Positions 55,662-64,000 are shown, numbered from the stretch's first letter. The stretch is 64,000 nucleotides of DNA from Caldalkalibacillus uzonensis (GCF_030814135.1 NZ_JAUSUQ010000010.1:62001-126000); one strand, 5' to 3'. The notes: generated by a model from the sequence alone, not told the origin. Made by a program: numbers and translations.

Positions 55662-56717
55662 ATGATGCAACAGTGGATTAAGGAAGTGGCCCGTGGCAAA
55701 AAAGGGGCCCGTAATTTGACAGCAAACGAAGCGCTTGCGGCAGCCAAGGCTATTGTTGAAGGCAAGGCTACAGATGCTCAACTTGCCGCTTTTCTGGTCG
55801 CTCAGCGTCTCAAGGGTGAAACAGCTGAAGAACTGCTGGCTTTTGTGGATACTCTTCGCAAGGCTGCTCCGACCATTAAACTTCCTGAACTCCTGAGAAC
55901 AAAGCTGATTGACCTGGCCGGACCGTATAACGGGAGAAACACTTTTGCTGCCACGGTTCCCGTCGCCCTGCTGTTGGCCGATCAGGGCTTGCCGGTCTTG
56001 TTACACAGCAGCGACGCTTTGCCTCCCAAGAAGGGAACATCGGTTAAAACCATTGTGCACCGGTTAGGGATTCAGGTGGATCAGTCCACCAGCCAGATTG
56101 CCCACACTTTGACCGGGGTCAATATTGGCTTTGCGTGGACGGAGAAATTATGTCCTCCTCTCCAGGCTGTCAGAAGGGTAAGGGAAGAGATTGGGGTACG
56201 TACACTGCTCAACACGGTGGAAAAAATACTAAACTTGGCCCAAGCTCAAGCCGTTATGGTTGGTGTTTTTCACAAAACGGTGGTGGAAACCAATGCCGCT
56301 GTCCTCCGGGCCATGGGTTACAAACAAGCTTATATTGTGCAAGGGGCGGAAGGTTCGGAAGATTTGCCTGTTCATCGCACCAGTTTCGTGTACGAGGTTG
56401 GAGAAGAAGGAATTGAACGTTTCGAGCTCGATCCAGCAGCCTATGGTTTAAAACATCGCAAGGATAACGATAAGGAAAAGTTGAGTGCGGATCAACAAGT
56501 GGACATTATTCGTCGCCTTCTTAAGGGAGAACAAAGTGAAGAATTGGCCTATTATCGGGATCAAGTTCTGTGGAATGCCGGTGTCCGCTATTACTTGTTT
56601 AGCCACCTTCCCTCAATTGAGGAAGGCATTGAGTTGGCCCGCAAGCAGTTGGCTGAGGGTCGGGGAGAGAAGCGTCTCGCTATCTGGCAGGATCAATTGG
56701 CTGCATTACAAATATAG
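55662..56717 (+). CDS. Anthranilate phosphoribosyltransferase-like protein (TrpD2/YbiB type)
   Basis: 351 aa from ATG 55662 (GAGGGGG upstream). The N-terminal helical domain (LTANEALAAAKAIVEGKATD, AQLAAFLVAQRLKGETAEEL) and the glycosyltransferase-3 domain follow the TrpD fold. The usual PRPP loop GTGGD is not present; the equivalent reads DLAGPYNGRNTF. No trp genes surround it. Being inside a sulfate/siroheme operon, it more likely has a non-tryptophan role, as for nucleic-acid-binding YbiB-type proteins. Confidence 0.8.
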   Translation: MMQQWIKEVARGKKGARNLTANEALAAAKAIVEGKATDAQLAAFLVAQRLKGETAEELLAFVDTLRKAAPTIKLPELLRTKLIDLAGPYNGRNTFAATVPVALLLADQGLPVLLHSSDALPPKKGTSVKTIVHRLGIQVDQSTSQIAHTLTGVNIGFAWTEKLCPPLQAVRRVREEIGVRTLLNTVEKILNLAQAQAVMVGVFHKTVVETNAAVLRAMGYKQAYIVQGAEGSEDLPVHRTSFVYEVGEEGIERFELDPAAYGLKHRKDNDKEKLSADQQVDIIRRLLKGEQSEELAYYRDQVLWNAGVRYYLFSHLPSIEEGIELARKQLAEGRGEKRLAIWQDQLAALQI

Positions 56718-56766
56718 TCTGTGCAATGCGTAAGATTAACACCCAGGTGAGGAGGAGGAATGTACA

Positions 56767-57588
56767 ATGCAAGAGGCGGGAAAAGTGTATTTGGTAGGTG
56801 CAGGACCGGGTGACCCTGAACTGATTACAGTCAAGGGAGCGAAGCTGCTGCAGTTGGCAGACGTGATCGTTTACGACCGTCTGGTTAACATGGAACTTTT
56901 ACGTTATGCCAAACCTGGCACAGAGCTGATTTTCTGTGGCAAATCCCCTGAGCGTCATACCATGCCTCAAGAAGAGATTAACAGAGTGTTAGTTTTTCAT
57001 GCTCAGCAGGGAAAAACGGTCGTGCGTTTAAAAGGTGGTGATCCCAGCATTTTTGGCCGTGTGGGTGAAGAAGCGGCTTACTGTGCCAAACATGGGATAA
57101 GTTTTGAAATTGTGCCTGGGATCACGTCCGGTGTGGCTGCTCCCGCCTATGCTGGCATTCCTCTCACTCACCGTGACCTTAGCTCCAGTGTGGCCATTGT
57201 GACCGGTCACAAACGGGTGGATGGTGAAGGGGACCCTGTTCGCTGGGACCAGCTGGCCACCAGTGTGCAAACCTTGGTGATTTATATGGGTGTAGGCAAC
57301 TTGCCGTTTATACGGGAACAATTGCTGGCCCATGGCCGCCCGTCCGATACCCCGGTGGCATTGGTCCGCTGGGGAACGCTGGCCAAACAAGAGACATTGG
57401 TGGGGACCTTGGACAATATTGTTGAACAAGTGCAGAAAGCGAAGTTTAAATCTCCTGCCATTATTGTTGTCGGTGAAGTGGTGCGGTTAAGAGAGCAATT
57501 GGCTTGGTTTGAATCCAAACAGACAGCAGGTGAAAGGACTGAACAAACAGAAGACGGTCTGCCTGCACTGAAGACAGTTGTTGTGTAA
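56767..57588 (+). CDS. Uroporphyrinogen-III C-methyltransferase
   Basis: A 273-aa SAM-dependent methylase. It has VGAGPGDPELITVKGAKLL, VRLKGGDPSIFGRVGEEA, VPGITSGVAAPAYAGIPLTH, and YMGVGNLP. It methylates uroporphyrinogen III to precorrin-2, the first committed step to siroheme, the cofactor of the sulfite reductase encoded two genes upstream. Equivalent to SumT/YlnD. A 30-residue C-terminal tail extends beyond the catalytic core. Confidence 0.94.
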   Translation: MQEAGKVYLVGAGPGDPELITVKGAKLLQLADVIVYDRLVNMELLRYAKPGTELIFCGKSPERHTMPQEEINRVLVFHAQQGKTVVRLKGGDPSIFGRVGEEAAYCAKHGISFEIVPGITSGVAAPAYAGIPLTHRDLSSSVAIVTGHKRVDGEGDPVRWDQLATSVQTLVIYMGVGNLPFIREQLLAHGRPSDTPVALVRWGTLAKQETLVGTLDNIVEQVQKAKFKSPAIIVVGEVVRLREQLAWFESKQTAGERTEQTEDGLPALKTVVV

Positions 57589-57669
57589 AGAGACAGCCCT
57601 GCATTACAGCAGGCATGACGTATTTATATACAACAGGCGTTGTTCAGCCGCGGAAAAGGAGGACTGAAG

Positions 57670-58431
57670 GTGCCGGACACAGGTGTATTGGTGCTGGCCC
57701 ATGGTTCGAGAGACAACAGATGGGTGGCCGAAATTGACCGGGTCGTGCAAGCATTGCCCCTTGACGCACCCGTCACCGTTGGCTTCTTAGAAATGGTGGA
57801 GGAACGCAGTATAACAAGAGGCGTACAAGGACTGGAAAAGAAAGGTGTACGTGACATTGTGGCACTGCCATTGTTTGTCTGTTCCGGCAGTACACATCTG
57901 GACGAGATTCAGTATGCCTTAGGGCTGAAAAAAGCGCCTGCCGTGGAAACAGACCTTGTGCCGATTCCCAGGTGGGCCAACATAAACTGGTTGTCTCCTA
58001 TGGATGACCATCCTGTTGTGGCCCGGATCATCACTGAACGGATCACAGCCCTCTCCCTGTTCCCGCCTGAAGAGGTGGTGCTTTTGGTCGCTCATGGCAG
58101 TGACAAACCTGGCTTTCAAGAACAGTGGCAACGCACATTAACCTCCCTGTCCCGTTCCATACAAGGGGCTTGCCAATTTAAACGGGTAGAGTATGCCACC
58201 GTCCACCCCTATACCATAAGACCTCAGGCTGAAAGGCTGGTGCAGGTAAGCAAGAGAATGATTGTGATCCCCTTGTTTATCAGTGAAGGTTATTACACTA
58301 AGACATATATTCCAGCTCAACTCTCCGGTTTAGATTATGTCTATGACGGGAGAACCTACCTTCCTCATCCGTTAGTGAGCCGCTGGATGGAGGAACAAAT
58401 CAAACAAACTGGGCGATTGCAAGCTCTTTAG
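57670..58431 (+). CDS. sirB: Sirohydrochlorin ferrochelatase (SirB/CbiX-like)
   Basis: GTG 57670 is selected because AAAAGGAGG ends 7 nt before it. The 253-aa protein has two CbiX-like halves: LVLAHGSRDNRWVAEID with LPLFVCSGSTHLDEI, then LLVAHGSDKPGF with IPLFISEGYYTKTYIP. It inserts Fe(II) into sirohydrochlorin. The intervening precorrin-2 dehydrogenase (SirC/YlnF) gene is not in this operon. Confidence 0.88.
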   Translation: MPDTGVLVLAHGSRDNRWVAEIDRVVQALPLDAPVTVGFLEMVEERSITRGVQGLEKKGVRDIVALPLFVCSGSTHLDEIQYALGLKKAPAVETDLVPIPRWANINWLSPMDDHPVVARIITERITALSLFPPEEVVLLVAHGSDKPGFQEQWQRTLTSLSRSIQGACQFKRVEYATVHPYTIRPQAERLVQVSKRMIVIPLFISEGYYTKTYIPAQLSGLDYVYDGRTYLPHPLVSRWMEEQIKQTGRLQAL

Positions 58432-58451
58432 GCTTGTGGTTGATGGGGAAG

Positions 58452-58477
58452 AGAGGGGAGAGCAGGTGCTCCCCTCT
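58452..58477. terminator. Bidirectional terminator between sirB and the L,D-transpeptidase gene
   Basis: AGAGGGGAG pairs with CTCCCCTCT around an 8-nt loop. TTGATTATT follows on the plus strand. Confidence 0.75.
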
Positions 58478-58480
58478 TGA

Positions 58481-60052
58481 TTATTCAATGATAGCAGTTG
58501 TGCCCACAGACACCTGTTTAAATAACCATTCCACATCAGCGTTGTGCAGGCGGATACACCCCTTGCTGACACTTTGGCCTATGGAAGAAGGGTTGTTCGT
58601 GCCGTGAATGCCATAGGTGTAGCCGTTCGTGCCGGGAACGGAGAGGCCCAGCCAACGGGAGCCTAGCGGGTTTGCAGGGTCCCCACCCGGAATATTGTCC
58701 GGGAGATACCAGGGGTTTTTCACTTTATTAACGATGGTAAATGTGCCCTGTGGCGTTGACCCGTTTTTTCCTATGGCGATAGGAAAAGTACGCACAAGCT
58801 TTCCGTCTTGATACAAGGTAAGAGTCCGTTTTGTCAGCTCAATGTGTATATAATCCCCGGTGTGGGCGGGTTCATTGGGCACGTGTGAGTGATCATCGGG
58901 GATGTTCAAGGTTTCTATGATGTGTCGGTCAGGTATGTACAGATTCGTGCCCGCCTTCAACCCCTTGTCTGCGTCGGCCAACTCGTTAAAGTGAGCCAGG
59001 AGGGTTTGAAACCGGCCAAGTTGGTAGTAAGCATGACTAATTTGATATAATGTATCTCCGGGCTCTACCTGATGGATGCGGATATAAGGGTGGTAGAGGG
59101 ACAAAACTTGACCTGCTTTAAGCTCCTTTTCAGGCTCAGTAATGCTATTCCACCGGGCGATATGCTCCTGATAGCGACCCGATTGATAATACTTCAAGGA
59201 AATGCTGTACAGTGTCTCCCCTTGTTGAACCGTATGTTCCCACGTCAGAGGGGTGGGAATACGGATGACTTGGCCTGCTAATAATCCTTGAGAAGGGTTA
59301 GTCAGCCCGTTAAAGCGGCTGATCAGATCATAAAACCGGCTCGTTTGATAGTAGCTGACAGCCAGTTGGTGCAAGGTTTCTCCCGGTTGAACTTTGTGTG
59401 CAAGTGCCCATTGTTCTCCTTTGTGCAGTATGTATTGTCTGATGGTCAGCCTGTTTTCTTGCTTGTTGTGAGGTTGTTTTTGGTCAGCAGCCGGTGATTT
59501 TTTCTCCGGAAAGGTGAGTTCTTGCTGATCATTCTGTCTGGCAGATAACGCTCCCTGATCCGCTGCAGGAGGTTTGTGCTGTTGTCCGGCTGGTGATGTT
59601 TCCGCAGAAGCGGGAGTTTCCTTGTCCGCATCTGTATCCCTGTCCGTATCGGTGTCTGCTGGATCGTGTTCTGCTTTGGTATCCTCTTGCTTCAATTGAT
59701 CTTGCAGTTGATTGATATGTCCCATTAGCTCATGATGTTCATCGTGGAGAAACTCCGGCCCCGGGTGTAAGAGACGGTCGGCTGGATTTTTCTCTGGTAC
59801 AGATGGCGCAAAGGACTGTTCCGCAGGAGTGTCCTCCAACTCCGGTGTGCTGTCTGTTAACAGATGTTGTGTCCATAATGTGCCTGCCCAGTGCAGGAGG
59901 TGGAAGGGCTGAAAATCGCCCATGCTCCACCATACTAGAGACAGGCCCGCCACAATGGCAACAAGTAAAAGCAGGATCCAGCGCTTCAGTCTCTTCCGGC
60001 GCAAAGCCCGGTATTTTTCCTTTCGTGACAGCGGGGAATGCTGGCTGTTCAC
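58481..60052 (-). CDS. L,D-transpeptidase (YkuD) with three LysM repeats, membrane-anchored
   Basis: 523 aa. A basic N-terminus and one membrane helix (about 24-42) are followed by an acidic low-complexity linker rich in Asp, Glu, Gln and Ala (70-200). Three LysM repeats come next (about 218-266, 272-320, 326-374; VQPGETLHQL, VQQGETLYSI, VEPGDTLYQI), then a YkuD domain (401-523) with YGIHGTNNPSSIG and SKGCIRLHN, catalytic Cys499. It binds peptidoglycan and forms or exchanges L,D cross-links outside the membrane. GTG start with AAAGGAG. Confidence 0.93.
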   Translation of the reverse strand: MNSQHSPLSRKEKYRALRRKRLKRWILLLLVAIVAGLSLVWWSMGDFQPFHLLHWAGTLWTQHLLTDSTPELEDTPAEQSFAPSVPEKNPADRLLHPGPEFLHDEHHELMGHINQLQDQLKQEDTKAEHDPADTDTDRDTDADKETPASAETSPAGQQHKPPAADQGALSARQNDQQELTFPEKKSPAADQKQPHNKQENRLTIRQYILHKGEQWALAHKVQPGETLHQLAVSYYQTSRFYDLISRFNGLTNPSQGLLAGQVIRIPTPLTWEHTVQQGETLYSISLKYYQSGRYQEHIARWNSITEPEKELKAGQVLSLYHPYIRIHQVEPGDTLYQISHAYYQLGRFQTLLAHFNELADADKGLKAGTNLYIPDRHIIETLNIPDDHSHVPNEPAHTGDYIHIELTKRTLTLYQDGKLVRTFPIAIGKNGSTPQGTFTIVNKVKNPWYLPDNIPGGDPANPLGSRWLGLSVPGTNGYTYGIHGTNNPSSIGQSVSKGCIRLHNADVEWLFKQVSVGTTAIIE

Positions 60053-60287
60053 AAGCGATTCACTCCTTTATCTTACAAACCACCAGCCTATACATTCCCT
60101 GTAACTTTGGAAAATCCTTCTTTTTTGTCGAACAAAGAAGAAAATTGAATCTATTGACCCGGCCGCAAAAAAGGTGGCCAAGTCTTTTGGCATAGCCTGC
60201 TGCCTGGTGATGGAAGATTGCTTATTAAGAAAGTAATGAGCCGAAGGGACTAGTCGATTAAGTTGAGTCTTGAGGAGGAAAGAGGAG

Positions 60288-61013
60288 TTGAACGGTTCGT
60301 TATTAAACCTCTTAAGAGTAACTGTCATATGTATTATGATGATCCTCCCGTTCATTACAGCATGTCATTCTGAAGAGGTAGTAGCTGGAGTAGAAAAAAT
60401 TGAAAAAGAACAACTTTTAACCAAATCTTCGTTAGAGGAGCAAGCATTAAATGAGGATTTGGAAATCATTGATATGCTTCTGCCAGCACAGAATTCCAGA
60501 CCACGGACCGAGGCAATCACCCATGTCATCATTCACTTTATGAGCAACGTCTCCAGGAAACCCCATGATCCGTACAATATGGAAGACATATATTCTATTT
60601 TTGAAGAATATGGATTTTCTGCCCATTACGTGATCGGCAGGGATGGGGAGATTTACCGTCTTGTTCCGGAAGATCGAGTTGCATTTCATGCAGGTTCCGG
60701 AAATCTGCCTGATTTCCCGGAATACAAAAATAAGCTCAACGATTATTCCATAGGTATTGAACTTCTTGCTATCGGAACCCGGGAAGAAATGTCTGCTATG
60801 ATATCAGGAGATACATATGATTCAATTGATCCTTCTTTCATAGGATTTACCGAAGCACAATATGAATCGCTAAATGCCTTATTGGACGAGATTATCGAAC
60901 GGGATCCGTCGGTAATTAGAGACAGGAAACATATTGTTGGGCACGATGAATATACACCAGGAAGAAAAACTGATCCAGGTTCCTGGTTTGACTGGTCAAA
61001 AATCGGATTTTAG
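60288..61013 (+). CDS. N-acetylmuramoyl-L-alanine amidase, lipoprotein
   Basis: TTG 60288 is chosen because AGGAGG (60273-60278) is 9 nt upstream, and the resulting N-terminus is a lipoprotein signal (VTVICIMMILPFITAC, lipid-modified Cys). The 241-aa protein carries an Amidase_2 domain: zinc ligands His in THVIIHFMS, His in HIVGHDEYTPG and probably Asp in KTDPG, plus SAHYVIGRDGEIYRLV. It cleaves the amide between muramic acid and L-Ala. It is divergent from the L,D-transpeptidase gene. Confidence 0.87.
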   Translation: MNGSLLNLLRVTVICIMMILPFITACHSEEVVAGVEKIEKEQLLTKSSLEEQALNEDLEIIDMLLPAQNSRPRTEAITHVIIHFMSNVSRKPHDPYNMEDIYSIFEEYGFSAHYVIGRDGEIYRLVPEDRVAFHAGSGNLPDFPEYKNKLNDYSIGIELLAIGTREEMSAMISGDTYDSIDPSFIGFTEAQYESLNALLDEIIERDPSVIRDRKHIVGHDEYTPGRKTDPGSWFDWSKIGF

Positions 61014-61046
61014 AGCATTGCTTTTGGCGACATAATTGCCACTGTT

Positions 61047-61083
61047 GAGCACTGGTTTTTGCAGTACCGGTGCTCATTTTTAT
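61047..61083 (+). terminator. Rho-independent terminator after the amidase
   Basis: GAGCAC pairs with GTGCTC, extended by GGT/ACC, and is followed by ATTTTTATTATTT. Confidence 0.8.
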
Positions 61084-61231
61084 TATTTAAAGATCTCAGT
61101 GCTTTACGTTGGTAACAGGCTGTGTTTAGATTCTTTTGTCAAAATACTGTCATAGGTATCCCCCGGTGAGAGGTTCAATGTGCTGTATAATGGGTTAAGA
61201 TAGAAATGTGCGTACATTTAAGGAGGCTGCA

Positions 61232-61855
61232 ATGATCATGCTAAAAAATAACAAAATGAAAATGCTTTTGCTGACCATCATTGCGGTAAGTGTGATAGCG
61301 CTTTCTGCACTCATTTATATTAACCGGGCCAATACCCACACACTGGATGTTTTTGATTCCATCGAACCGTTTAGTCTGGAAAGCACGACAGGGGAGACCT
61401 ATCATTCAGACAACGGAAAAATTAAATTGATCTCCTTTATTCTGATTAACTGTCCAGATGGGGTTTGTCCCATGACGATGTGGGACTTTTCTCTCTTACA
61501 AGATGAATTGAAACAGAAGGGCTGGTTTGGTGAGGAAGTGGAACTCTTGGCCATTACCTTTGATCCTGCACGGGATGATTTGAACGCTTTAAAGGAGTAC
61601 AGCCAGTACTTTAATGCCGATCCCCGCGGTTGGCACTTTCTGCGTGGGGAAGAAGAGGAAATTGCCGCTATTGCTGACCAATTGCGCTATGTCTATGCCG
61701 TACGGAAAGATGGTTCAGCGATGCATGCCACTACCATGTATTTGCTGGACGGGGAGCATCGCATCAGAGCTTATCACAAAATGACCACACCAACTGATGA
61801 GATGGATAAGGAGAGCGTCTTGCGGGATATTGAATCTTTAATCAAAGAAAGGTAA
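61232..61855 (+). CDS. SCO1/SenC family protein, membrane-anchored
   Basis: ATG 61232 follows AAGGAGG by 5 nt. The 207-aa protein has one N-terminal membrane helix (LLLTIIAVSVIALSALIYI) and a thioredoxin-like domain. The copper/redox motif reads NCPDGVCPMT, with four residues between the cysteines instead of the usual three. The third ligand His is in MHATTMYLLD. SCO proteins deliver copper to the CuA site of cytochrome oxidase or act as thiol-disulfide factors. It heads a copper-related group. Confidence 0.88.
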   Translation: MIMLKNNKMKMLLLTIIAVSVIALSALIYINRANTHTLDVFDSIEPFSLESTTGETYHSDNGKIKLISFILINCPDGVCPMTMWDFSLLQDELKQKGWFGEEVELLAITFDPARDDLNALKEYSQYFNADPRGWHFLRGEEEEIAAIADQLRYVYAVRKDGSAMHATTMYLLDGEHRIRAYHKMTTPTDEMDKESVLRDIESLIKER

Positions 61856-61893
61856 TGAAAATTGACGAACTATCATGAAGGAGGAACAAAACG

Positions 61894-62436
61894 GTGCAAA
61901 AACGATCCATAATTCTGTTGTTGCTGTCAGTGATGTTGATCTTAGCAGGATGTCAAGATAACCAGAATGCACAAGATGAGCCGTACGTGCCTGGAGCTCC
62001 CATTGAAGTTCATTTTGGCACTGATCCCGAGACACCTCACCCAGCTGGACAGCCTCTGATCCTTTATGTGGAAGTGACGCAGGAGGGAGAAGCGGTGGAG
62101 GATGCCGATGAGGTGCTGTTTGAAATCTGGAGTGAGGCAAGTGAAGACGATAACCACGGGGATGATCACAGTAACGGAGTGGCTGAACACGGAGTCGGTC
62201 ATCAGGATCAGCAGGAGGCAGATCAAGAGCAGCAGGATTCTCCAGCCGGGCATGAGCATCAGATGATGAAAGATTATCAAACTGAACATGACATGCTTGA
62301 AGCTGAACATGCCGGAGGCGGTATCTATCAGCTGGAGATCAGCTTTGATGAGCCGGGTACCTATTATGTGATGTATCATGTGACCGCGCGAGGTTATCAT
62401 GACATGGTCACTCATGAACTTGAGATTATTGAATAA
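61894..62436 (+). CDS. YtkA/FixH-like lipoprotein with His-rich insertion
   Basis: The GTG start follows GAAGGAGGA. The 180-aa protein has a lipoprotein signal ending LILAGC, then a YtkA-like beta domain (PIEVHFGTDPETPHPAGQPL) split by a loop of about 60 residues very rich in His, Asp, Glu and Gln (NHGDDHSNGVAEHGVGHQDQ). The domain resumes with GGGIYQLEISFDEPGTYYV. The His/acidic loop suggests metal, probably copper, binding outside the membrane. It lies between SCO and CopD genes. Confidence 0.8.
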   Translation: MQKRSIILLLLSVMLILAGCQDNQNAQDEPYVPGAPIEVHFGTDPETPHPAGQPLILYVEVTQEGEAVEDADEVLFEIWSEASEDDNHGDDHSNGVAEHGVGHQDQQEADQEQQDSPAGHEHQMMKDYQTEHDMLEAEHAGGGIYQLEISFDEPGTYYVMYHVTARGYHDMVTHELEIIE

Positions 62437-62484
62437 TAGGCATGAATGATAGTGACGGCGGCTGAGACTAGGGGCGTGACCACA

Positions 62485-63930
62485 ATGATGAAGACAAAGA
62501 GAATAGTAAACTGGATCTTGGTGATGATGCTGTTTGCCGTTACTTTGGCTGCTCAGGCGGCGGGCACTGTCCCACATGTGGCTGCGGAGGATAGCGTACC
62601 AACGGTTTGGCCAGCGGCTGAAGATGTATGGCAAACGGTTTGGGAGCACCCTTTGTCCCCCTGGTTACGCACGGCTGATCTTGTGGGACTGGGACTGGCC
62701 GGTGGCTGGTTGTTTGCCCGGCTTTTTTTCCGATCAGGCCGCTCTCATTTCACATGGTCAGCTTCCGCCCAGCATTTTCTCCAATTAACTGTGTATGGTT
62801 TGTCCGCTTTGTTAATCATCATGGCTGCAGCAGGCCAAACTGTGCTGCTCAGTACAGTTGTGGCCCCTGACAGTGCAACCGGGTGGCGGGAGCTGCTTCT
62901 GGCCACTTTCAGCATGGCTGCTGGGTGGGCCACGCTCATCTGGTTAAAACCGCTGCTTATGTTGGGCTTACTTTTCTCCTCCTTCTCCCGTCATCCCTTG
63001 GGCATACTGAAGTCCGCTTTTGTGTCAGGGGTGTTGGTGTGCATCGTCTTGAGCGGAAGGTATGGTTACTCAACTCTGTTTGTCTCTCAGCTTATTCACA
63101 TCCTGGCGTCCATCCTTTGGCTGGGAGGGGCGCTGGGCTTTTTTATCTACAGCTATATACTGAAAGACAACGAGACAGCCTATCACTTTATATTTAACAA
63201 AGTGTACACGTTTGTCACCCTCAGTTTGGCCATCATGTTCATGCTGGCGGTTTCCGGTGTACTGCTTAGCATTTCTCTGCTGGAGGCATGGTACGATGTG
63301 TTGCGTACCGATTTTGGTTTGAAGCTGCTGTTGAAGTTCTTGCTCTTTTTTATACTGGCCGGCGTTATGGTTTGGTTGCGGTGGGAATGGCTGGCTGGCA
63401 CTGCAGCTCAACCTGCTCATCAGCCAAGACTGTTTTACACCGCTGTGCGGCGAATGTTTGCCATCCAAGCGATTGTACTCTGCACAGGGTTCATTTTGAC
63501 AGGACTTATGTCTGGGGTAGCGCCGCCTGAACAGGTGGACCCCCACCATGCGCGAGGGGAAGTTCAGTTCCATTTTACCTCTGCCCAGAGTGGCCAGGGA
63601 GAGTACAACCTGGTGGCTTACGTGATGCAAGACAGGCAACGAGTGAGTGGTGCTGACGTCTATTTTGACCTGTGGAAAAAAACAGATGACGGTCATGTCC
63701 GCAGGCTGTATGACTATATTTGTATTGATTTGGAGCTAGGGCTGGATGCCTGGCGAGATGAGCTGGTGAGGCAGGGATATTTAACCAGTGTTAAAGCTGA
63801 AGAAAAGGAAGAGCATGTCTATATCGGTTCAGCTCTACTGGAAGCAGGCAGTTGGTACGTGAGAGTGCATGCTCAAAAAATGGAGGAGGAGATAGATGCG
63901 TATCAGGACTATCAGCTGGAGGTGCGCTGA
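62485..63930 (+). CDS. CopD-family copper transport membrane protein with C-terminal YtkA-like domain
   Basis: The start is ATG 62485 (weak AGGGG upstream). The 481-aa protein has an N-terminal signal or anchor helix (IVNWILVMMLFAVTLAAQAA), then about eight membrane segments of the CopD type (VSQLIHILASILWLGGALGF has the conserved His region). From about residue 360 an extracytoplasmic YtkA-like beta domain follows (GEVQFHFTSAQSGQGEYNLV to the end). A fusion of membrane and lipoprotein-like domains fits copper uptake and delivery with the SCO and YtkA proteins encoded upstream. Confidence 0.82.
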   Translation: MMKTKRIVNWILVMMLFAVTLAAQAAGTVPHVAAEDSVPTVWPAAEDVWQTVWEHPLSPWLRTADLVGLGLAGGWLFARLFFRSGRSHFTWSASAQHFLQLTVYGLSALLIIMAAAGQTVLLSTVVAPDSATGWRELLLATFSMAAGWATLIWLKPLLMLGLLFSSFSRHPLGILKSAFVSGVLVCIVLSGRYGYSTLFVSQLIHILASILWLGGALGFFIYSYILKDNETAYHFIFNKVYTFVTLSLAIMFMLAVSGVLLSISLLEAWYDVLRTDFGLKLLLKFLLFFILAGVMVWLRWEWLAGTAAQPAHQPRLFYTAVRRMFAIQAIVLCTGFILTGLMSGVAPPEQVDPHHARGEVQFHFTSAQSGQGEYNLVAYVMQDRQRVSGADVYFDLWKKTDDGHVRRLYDYICIDLELGLDAWRDELVRQGYLTSVKAEEKEEHVYIGSALLEAGSWYVRVHAQKMEEEIDAYQDYQLEVR

Positions 63931-63967
63931 TACGCTTCTCACTCCTCCCCTTTTTTACATGAGCCAA

Positions 63968-64000
63968 TTAATCACCACGACGGGCAATAGCTTCGGCAAT
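63968..64000 (-). CDS. Possible C-terminal end of a minus-strand gene
   Basis: Read on the minus strand, the window edge gives IAEAIARRGD followed by TAA, open to the edge. It is convergent with the CopD gene. Only ten residues are visible, so the product is unknown. Confidence 0.35.
   Translation of the reverse strand: MAEAIARRGD

Noticed and set aside
55662-56717. Tryptophan biosynthesis gene trpD
   Set aside because: No other trp genes are nearby and the PRPP loop motif is missing.

Overview
The window looks like a chromosomal segment of a Bacillaceae-type Bacillota. Ribosome binding sites are strong GGAGG types, GTG and TTG starts are common, and a SAM-I (S-box) riboswitch precedes a methionine operon. 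There is a YitJ-type homocysteine methyltransferase/MTHFR fusion, and the cysP-cysH-sat-cysC sulfate assimilation order is Bacillus-like. A thermo- or alkaliphilic genus such as Caldalkalibacillus is only an inference.

Region 1 (1-22 kb) is a catabolic island for carboxylic acids, amides and possibly nitriles. A partial nitrilase, a second nitrilase-family enzyme fused to the wreck of an amidase, and an intact amidase flank three groups of acyl-CoA genes. The groups encode SDRs, an acyl-CoA ligase, an ACAD10/11-type acyl-CoA dehydrogenase, an APH-type kinase, a ComB-type phosphatase, an Fe-alcohol dehydrogenase, a thioesterase, 3-hydroxyacyl-CoA dehydrogenase, enoyl-CoA hydratase, a class III CoA-transferase and a Bug/TctC-type binding lipoprotein. 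Each group starts at a sigma-54 (-24/-12) promoter. Two sigma-54 activators, one PAS-type and one PrpR_N-type, lie among them. Kinase + ACAD + ligase + SDR resembles the lva (levulinate/4-hydroxyacid) pathway of Pseudomonas.

Region 2 (22.5-32 kb) is visibly more A+T-rich. It carries a sigma-A-type promoter with a palindromic operator, a 2-oxoacid:ferredoxin oxidoreductase (fused gamma-alpha, plus beta), a Leu/Val/Phe-type amino acid dehydrogenase, an SDR, a cupin, a 53-residue membrane protein translationally coupled to a sodium:solute symporter, malic enzyme and a GntR/FCD regulator. I read it as uptake and oxidative deamination of an amino acid, with ferredoxin-linked oxidation of the 2-oxoacid.

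Region 3 (32-35.2 kb) is a decaying patch. It holds a broken CPBP protease with a ribbon-helix-helix gene, a GNAT remnant just upstream at 29.7 kb, and a multiply disrupted IS110 transposase with structured flanking DNA.

Region 4 (35.2-41.7 kb) has a zinc alcohol dehydrogenase behind a fourth sigma-54 promoter. It is divergent from an Fe-alcohol dehydrogenase, a cytosolic histidine kinase and an NtrC-type response regulator, followed by a polysaccharide deacetylase. Several transcription units here end in related hairpins.

Region 5 (41.7-49.6 kb, minus strand) is the SAM-riboswitch operon metI-metC-yitJ-metH. Region 6 (50-58.4 kb) is the sulfate assimilation and siroheme operon cysP-cysH-sat-cysC-sulfite reductase-DUF3906-trpD-like-sumT-sirB. 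Region 7 (58.4-64 kb) has cell-wall enzymes (LysM/L,D-transpeptidase, amidase lipoprotein) and a copper/redox group (SCO, YtkA-like lipoprotein, CopD-YtkA fusion). No rRNA, tRNA or CRISPR array was seen.
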